DNA from: Ectocarpus siliculosus
Taxonomy: Eukaryota; Sar; Phaeophyceae; Ectocarpales; Ectocarpaceae
Assembly (NCBI GenBank): GCA_000310025.1
Contig: FN648455.1
Span: forward strand, 62,001 to 126,000
Reading direction: 5' to 3'
DNA: 64,000 bases
The notes beneath the pieces are model-generated. The model had not been told where the DNA came from, ran no database searches, and was given only the letters and a program-made list of their open reading frames with translations. Below are positions 60,960 to 64,000 of this stretch, piece by piece (the stretch's first letter is position 1; the number at the start of each line of letters is the position of its first letter). Position numbers and translations under genes: made by a program.

Positions 60960-63842
60960 TCGAGTTTTCAAAAGAAAGTCGGAACACAAGAGGTCTCTCC
61001 GCATTGGTCGCACTGGTCAGGGTTGGGATCTACAGCAGTATCTTTCTTTGGCGAATTGGCCTTGAGAGGATGAAAGACGTCGCACTTTGGAGAAGAATTT
61101 ATCACCGGCGCTTCGGTACTCATCGCGTTCGACTGGACTTCCTATTCTCTCAAACTTCCCGATTTGAAAAACCTTTTTCGCGCTAAGGCCGCTCTAAGAC
61201 CGCCATATAGGGCAACAGGTATCCCCCGGACAGGGCAGTAAAACAAAATCGAGACGAACTCGAACTGTTTTCTCGGTAGACAGTTTGATGAAGTAAAGTG
61301 ACCAGAAGATGTTCATTCTCGGTGGTTGGAAACAATGCCTTCTACAACCTCGTTGATAAAGCACGCCGTGCCTCGAAGTTGGCGCCAACCTGAAAGTACT
61401 TTCTACGGTTGGCTCACTAGTCTAGCCGTACAGCCGCCACACTGACTGCCGGCAACGGGGGAAAGCTACATAAGCATTGAAAACTTTCATGCTACACTAC
61501 GTTGCTGTTGTACACGTTTCGGCGACGTGACGGCGTCGAGATACCAACCCAAACCCTGAGGCATACCTCTGTGCCCCTCCAGACTAAGCGGGGCAGACGT
61601 CGCGCCTCTTTCTCTTGTTTGCACTTTGCAAGTCTTCGTTGATACACATACGCAGTCCCGTCGAAGAATCAGCGTCTGATAGGGATAGACTTGAATCTCA
61701 AAGAACGTGGTGGCGCCGGCAACAACACTGTCGGGATTGTTTTGTCGCGCCACTCCGGACTTGCCACCCAGCTGGGTCGTGACATGCGCTGCCCTCCCAC
61801 CCGCTTGCCGAACTCTTGTTGGCCACATGAAGGTCGGCGCCGTCGCCTTTGACTTGCGGTGGCGGGAAGCAACCCATCTCCATGTCCCTCCACCAAGCCC
61901 CTGTGCCAGCGGATGCCCGCCGCCCGTGAGCATTCTGCTCGCCAGGGTGCCATCCGGCATCTTTATCGACTTCTCCGACACCCGCCCCCGCCGCCGGCAG
62001 CCGGCCCCTCGGCAAACCCTGTAGACTACAGGATGGAGAGAGTTACATCCATGGGATCCGGGGGGCTACCCCGATCGCCGTCGGTCGTGGTACTTACCCA
62101 GCCATCTCATGCTTCGCCGGACTAACGGGAACGCCACACACCGGCGCTACCCCTCTCTGTGCTAGCCTTGATCCAAGCACTACATAACATTGTTGTACCA
62201 GGACCTTTCCAAGGTATCCACAAGGAACTCTGGCACTCCATGAGGTCTCACATGGATACAGCCCTGGGTTCTGGCTAGCTTACGCGGATGGGCCTCACGC
62301 TCTAACCCTAAAATTGAGTAAGACATCACGATGCAATTCCTTTCCTTCAGCACAGAGTTACTCCACTCACACATGGTAATGCTTCAGGGTAAGGGTACCG
62401 GAGCTGGTCGTTTCATCTGCCCCCAGCGTGGAACACGTTGGTTCGTGAGCTTCTCCTGTGCGGCCTCGCCTACTTGGTAGCTTGGCGCTAAAAGTAACAC
62501 CCGCAAGCATACACCAACGCATTATATATTTCTCGTCATTTTCTTCAACAACAAGCACCGGTGTCCTCAGTAAAGTTAACGCGCGGTGTTTTTTCGTTTG
62601 AAGCCATCGTCTTCCCCTCGCGCCACGTACGAAACTCGTGACATACCCAGTCGTCCGTCTCACCGCTGGTGACCGGGAAGAAATATACAGCCGTACCTGC
62701 AACAATTTCGTTGTTGTATGTGTTTCGACCGCCTGTACAGCAATCGGGGTTACGGCTCAGACAATGCTGGCGTTCAAGGTAAGAGGTTTTGTTTTTCGTC
62801 TGAAGAATCCTCACCTTGTCCCTTTCGGCCGGCGCTCGCTGTCGACATGCGGCAAGACCCCTCCCTGTCTGGAGACTATGTAGACTATGCACTATGCATG
62901 GCGTTGTTTGCCTGAGCATCAAACTTTCGCGCCATGGTGTCTTCGACCGCGAAGACTACAGCACAGTAGATGGGAAGAGAGCACATTGGGGGGCGGAAGT
63001 TATGCTCTAGGAGGTAAAACGGTAGAACGAAAAGGTACAGCAGTATCATGTGCGATGAAGCCCAATGCCAAGCACCCTCTCGAAGTTGCGTGATGCAACA
63101 AACTATCGCCCCTTCAACACGCCAAGAACCCACGAACAAGAGAACCACGACAGGATTGAATTGCACTATGACACTACTCTTTGGACAGTAGTGGTTGGTT
63201 ATAGCTGCAGAGCACGTGCCATGCGGAGCCGTGAGCGGCAGTTTCTCCTGACTGCTTCATTCTGACGTAAATGGGAGCGGAAAGCGCATCCATGGGGAAG
63301 GTGTGCAGCGGGCATTTCGGGTAGCGTTTTTCTGTGTATTTTTATTTTCCATAGACTATGCATACAACGGAGACACGAACTTCCTTCTCCTGTAAACCGT
63401 TCCTACGGCGCCTAGACTAGACGAAGTTACAGAGTAGTGTTGTAGATATGTGTTGCACAACACTACTACTTGCTGCTGTGTAGCCTCGTGGGACTCATTG
63501 ACGCCGGTTTGCGGAACGTACAGCAGCCGAACGTATGCATATGGATCGCTGTAAGCACAGCCTCCGATACCACCCTCGCGTTTGAGCTCAATGAGATGAA
63601 GTGTGTCCTAGCTCCCGTCGTGCTTGTGTGTCGCCTAGACGGACTACCAAGAAGTCGCTAAAACTTCGCGGATCCGGTGCATGATCCACTCTTGCATAAA
63701 ACCATGTGATGCCAGTCCAAGAAAAGGGGTACCACTAAATTCTGCGCTCTGTGTGCCCCCTCGTTAACCTGTTGACCTGTTGACCTGTGCTTCGTTTGTC
63801 GCACTCGCAGGCCAAGGCACAAGCAAGCAGTCTTGGGCCAGG
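60960..63842. other. intergenic; one GC-rich unidentified block
   Basis: No gene recognised. The block about 61487-62035 is more GC-rich than its surroundings and is open on both strands; the minus frame is 164 codons long. It could be the worn remnant of a mobile element of unknown family or an orphan exon. The rest should hold the 3' UTR of channel B and the promoter of the next gene. Confidence 0.35.
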
Positions 63843-64000
63843 ATGGCTAGCTTCGCGTCGCAGTCCGGACATGGCTTCTTCGACAAGATCGCAAGCCGCG
63901 TGGAGGAGGTGGACTCCCTGCTTATGGTCGGTCTGGATCCCCATGCCGCGGAGCTAGGTGAGGGCAACAACCACGCCGCGGGGGCCAAGGCTTTCTGCCT
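63843..64000 (+). CDS. UMPS: OMP decarboxylase / UMP synthase, first part (runs off window)
   Basis: The frame reads MASFASQSGHGFFDKIASRV, then EEVDSLLMVGLDPHAAELGE and GNNHAAGAKAFC, and continues past the edge. FFDK...VDSLLMVGLDPH is the start of orotidine-5'-phosphate decarboxylases, which make UMP from OMP in the last step of pyrimidine synthesis; the Asp of GLDPH is a conserved substrate-binding residue. In many stramenopiles this domain comes first in a fused enzyme, with orotate phosphoribosyltransferase after it; the partner cannot be seen here. The ATG at 63843 lies 33 bases after a good acceptor (63810), and the frame is open back to it, so an upstream exon, coding or 5' UTR, is likely. 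Confidence 0.85.
   Translation, partial: MASFASQSGHGFFDKIASRVEEVDSLLMVGLDPHAAELGEGNNHAAGAKAFC

Noticed and set aside
61487-62035. GC-rich open frames considered as a gene or mobile-element relic
   Set aside because: No single frame shows a clear family motif, so I report only an unidentified block.

Overview
The window is nuclear DNA from an intron-rich eukaryote, most likely a stramenopile and probably a brown alga of the Ectocarpus type. This is inferred from several signs. Short GC-rich exons are separated by introns of several hundred bases to 3 kb. Proteins are rich in Ala, Gln and Gly runs. There is an RWP-RK transcription factor, and the UMP-synthesis gene at the right edge starts with its OMP decarboxylase half. 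A 100-N scaffold gap lies at 26602-26701. I rebuilt genes by hand from splice sites, reading-frame phase and family motifs, so exon ends are predictions, but most junctions keep frame exactly.

Layout. (1) 645-5778, + strand: an eight-exon, Gln-rich and acidic nuclear-looking protein ending in a PAH-like helical module. (2) 9127-15212, - strand: an RBM42-type RNA-binding protein with seven exons and 517 residues. (3) 15213-15763: a 551-base divergent intergenic region. (4) 15764-21403, + strand: an RWP-RK protein with four exons and 729 residues. (5) 21404-25833: no confident gene, with several decayed local duplications. (6) 25834-30147, - strand: a probable PH-like-domain protein whose long intron contains the assembly gap. 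(7) 32020-38168, - strand: a 645-residue protein in which an RGS domain sits between two EF-hands. (8) 38873-42135, - strand: two coding-looking exons of one or two unrecognised genes. (9) 42856-53265 and 54541-60959, + strand: two adjacent HCN/CNG-like six-helix potassium channels with GYGD filters and cyclic-nucleotide-binding-like C-termini. (10) 63843 to the edge, + strand: the start of OMP decarboxylase/UMP synthase.

Working together. The RGS/EF-hand gene, the PH-like gene and the two channels lie within about 35 kb. All could act in G-protein, calcium or cyclic-nucleotide signalling at the membrane, but shared function is only a hypothesis from position. Both channels have unusual ligand-binding modules. 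Channel A has lost most of the phosphate-binding signature. Channel B carries an Asn/Gly/Ser-rich insertion inside it.

Other structure. Four introns in three of these genes start with GC instead of GT, always as CAG^GCAAG. A 182-bp miniature transposon with TA flanks lies in a channel A intron. Dispersed repeats are shared between introns of different genes. The bases just left of the gap look like a poorly base-called second copy of the bases to its right.
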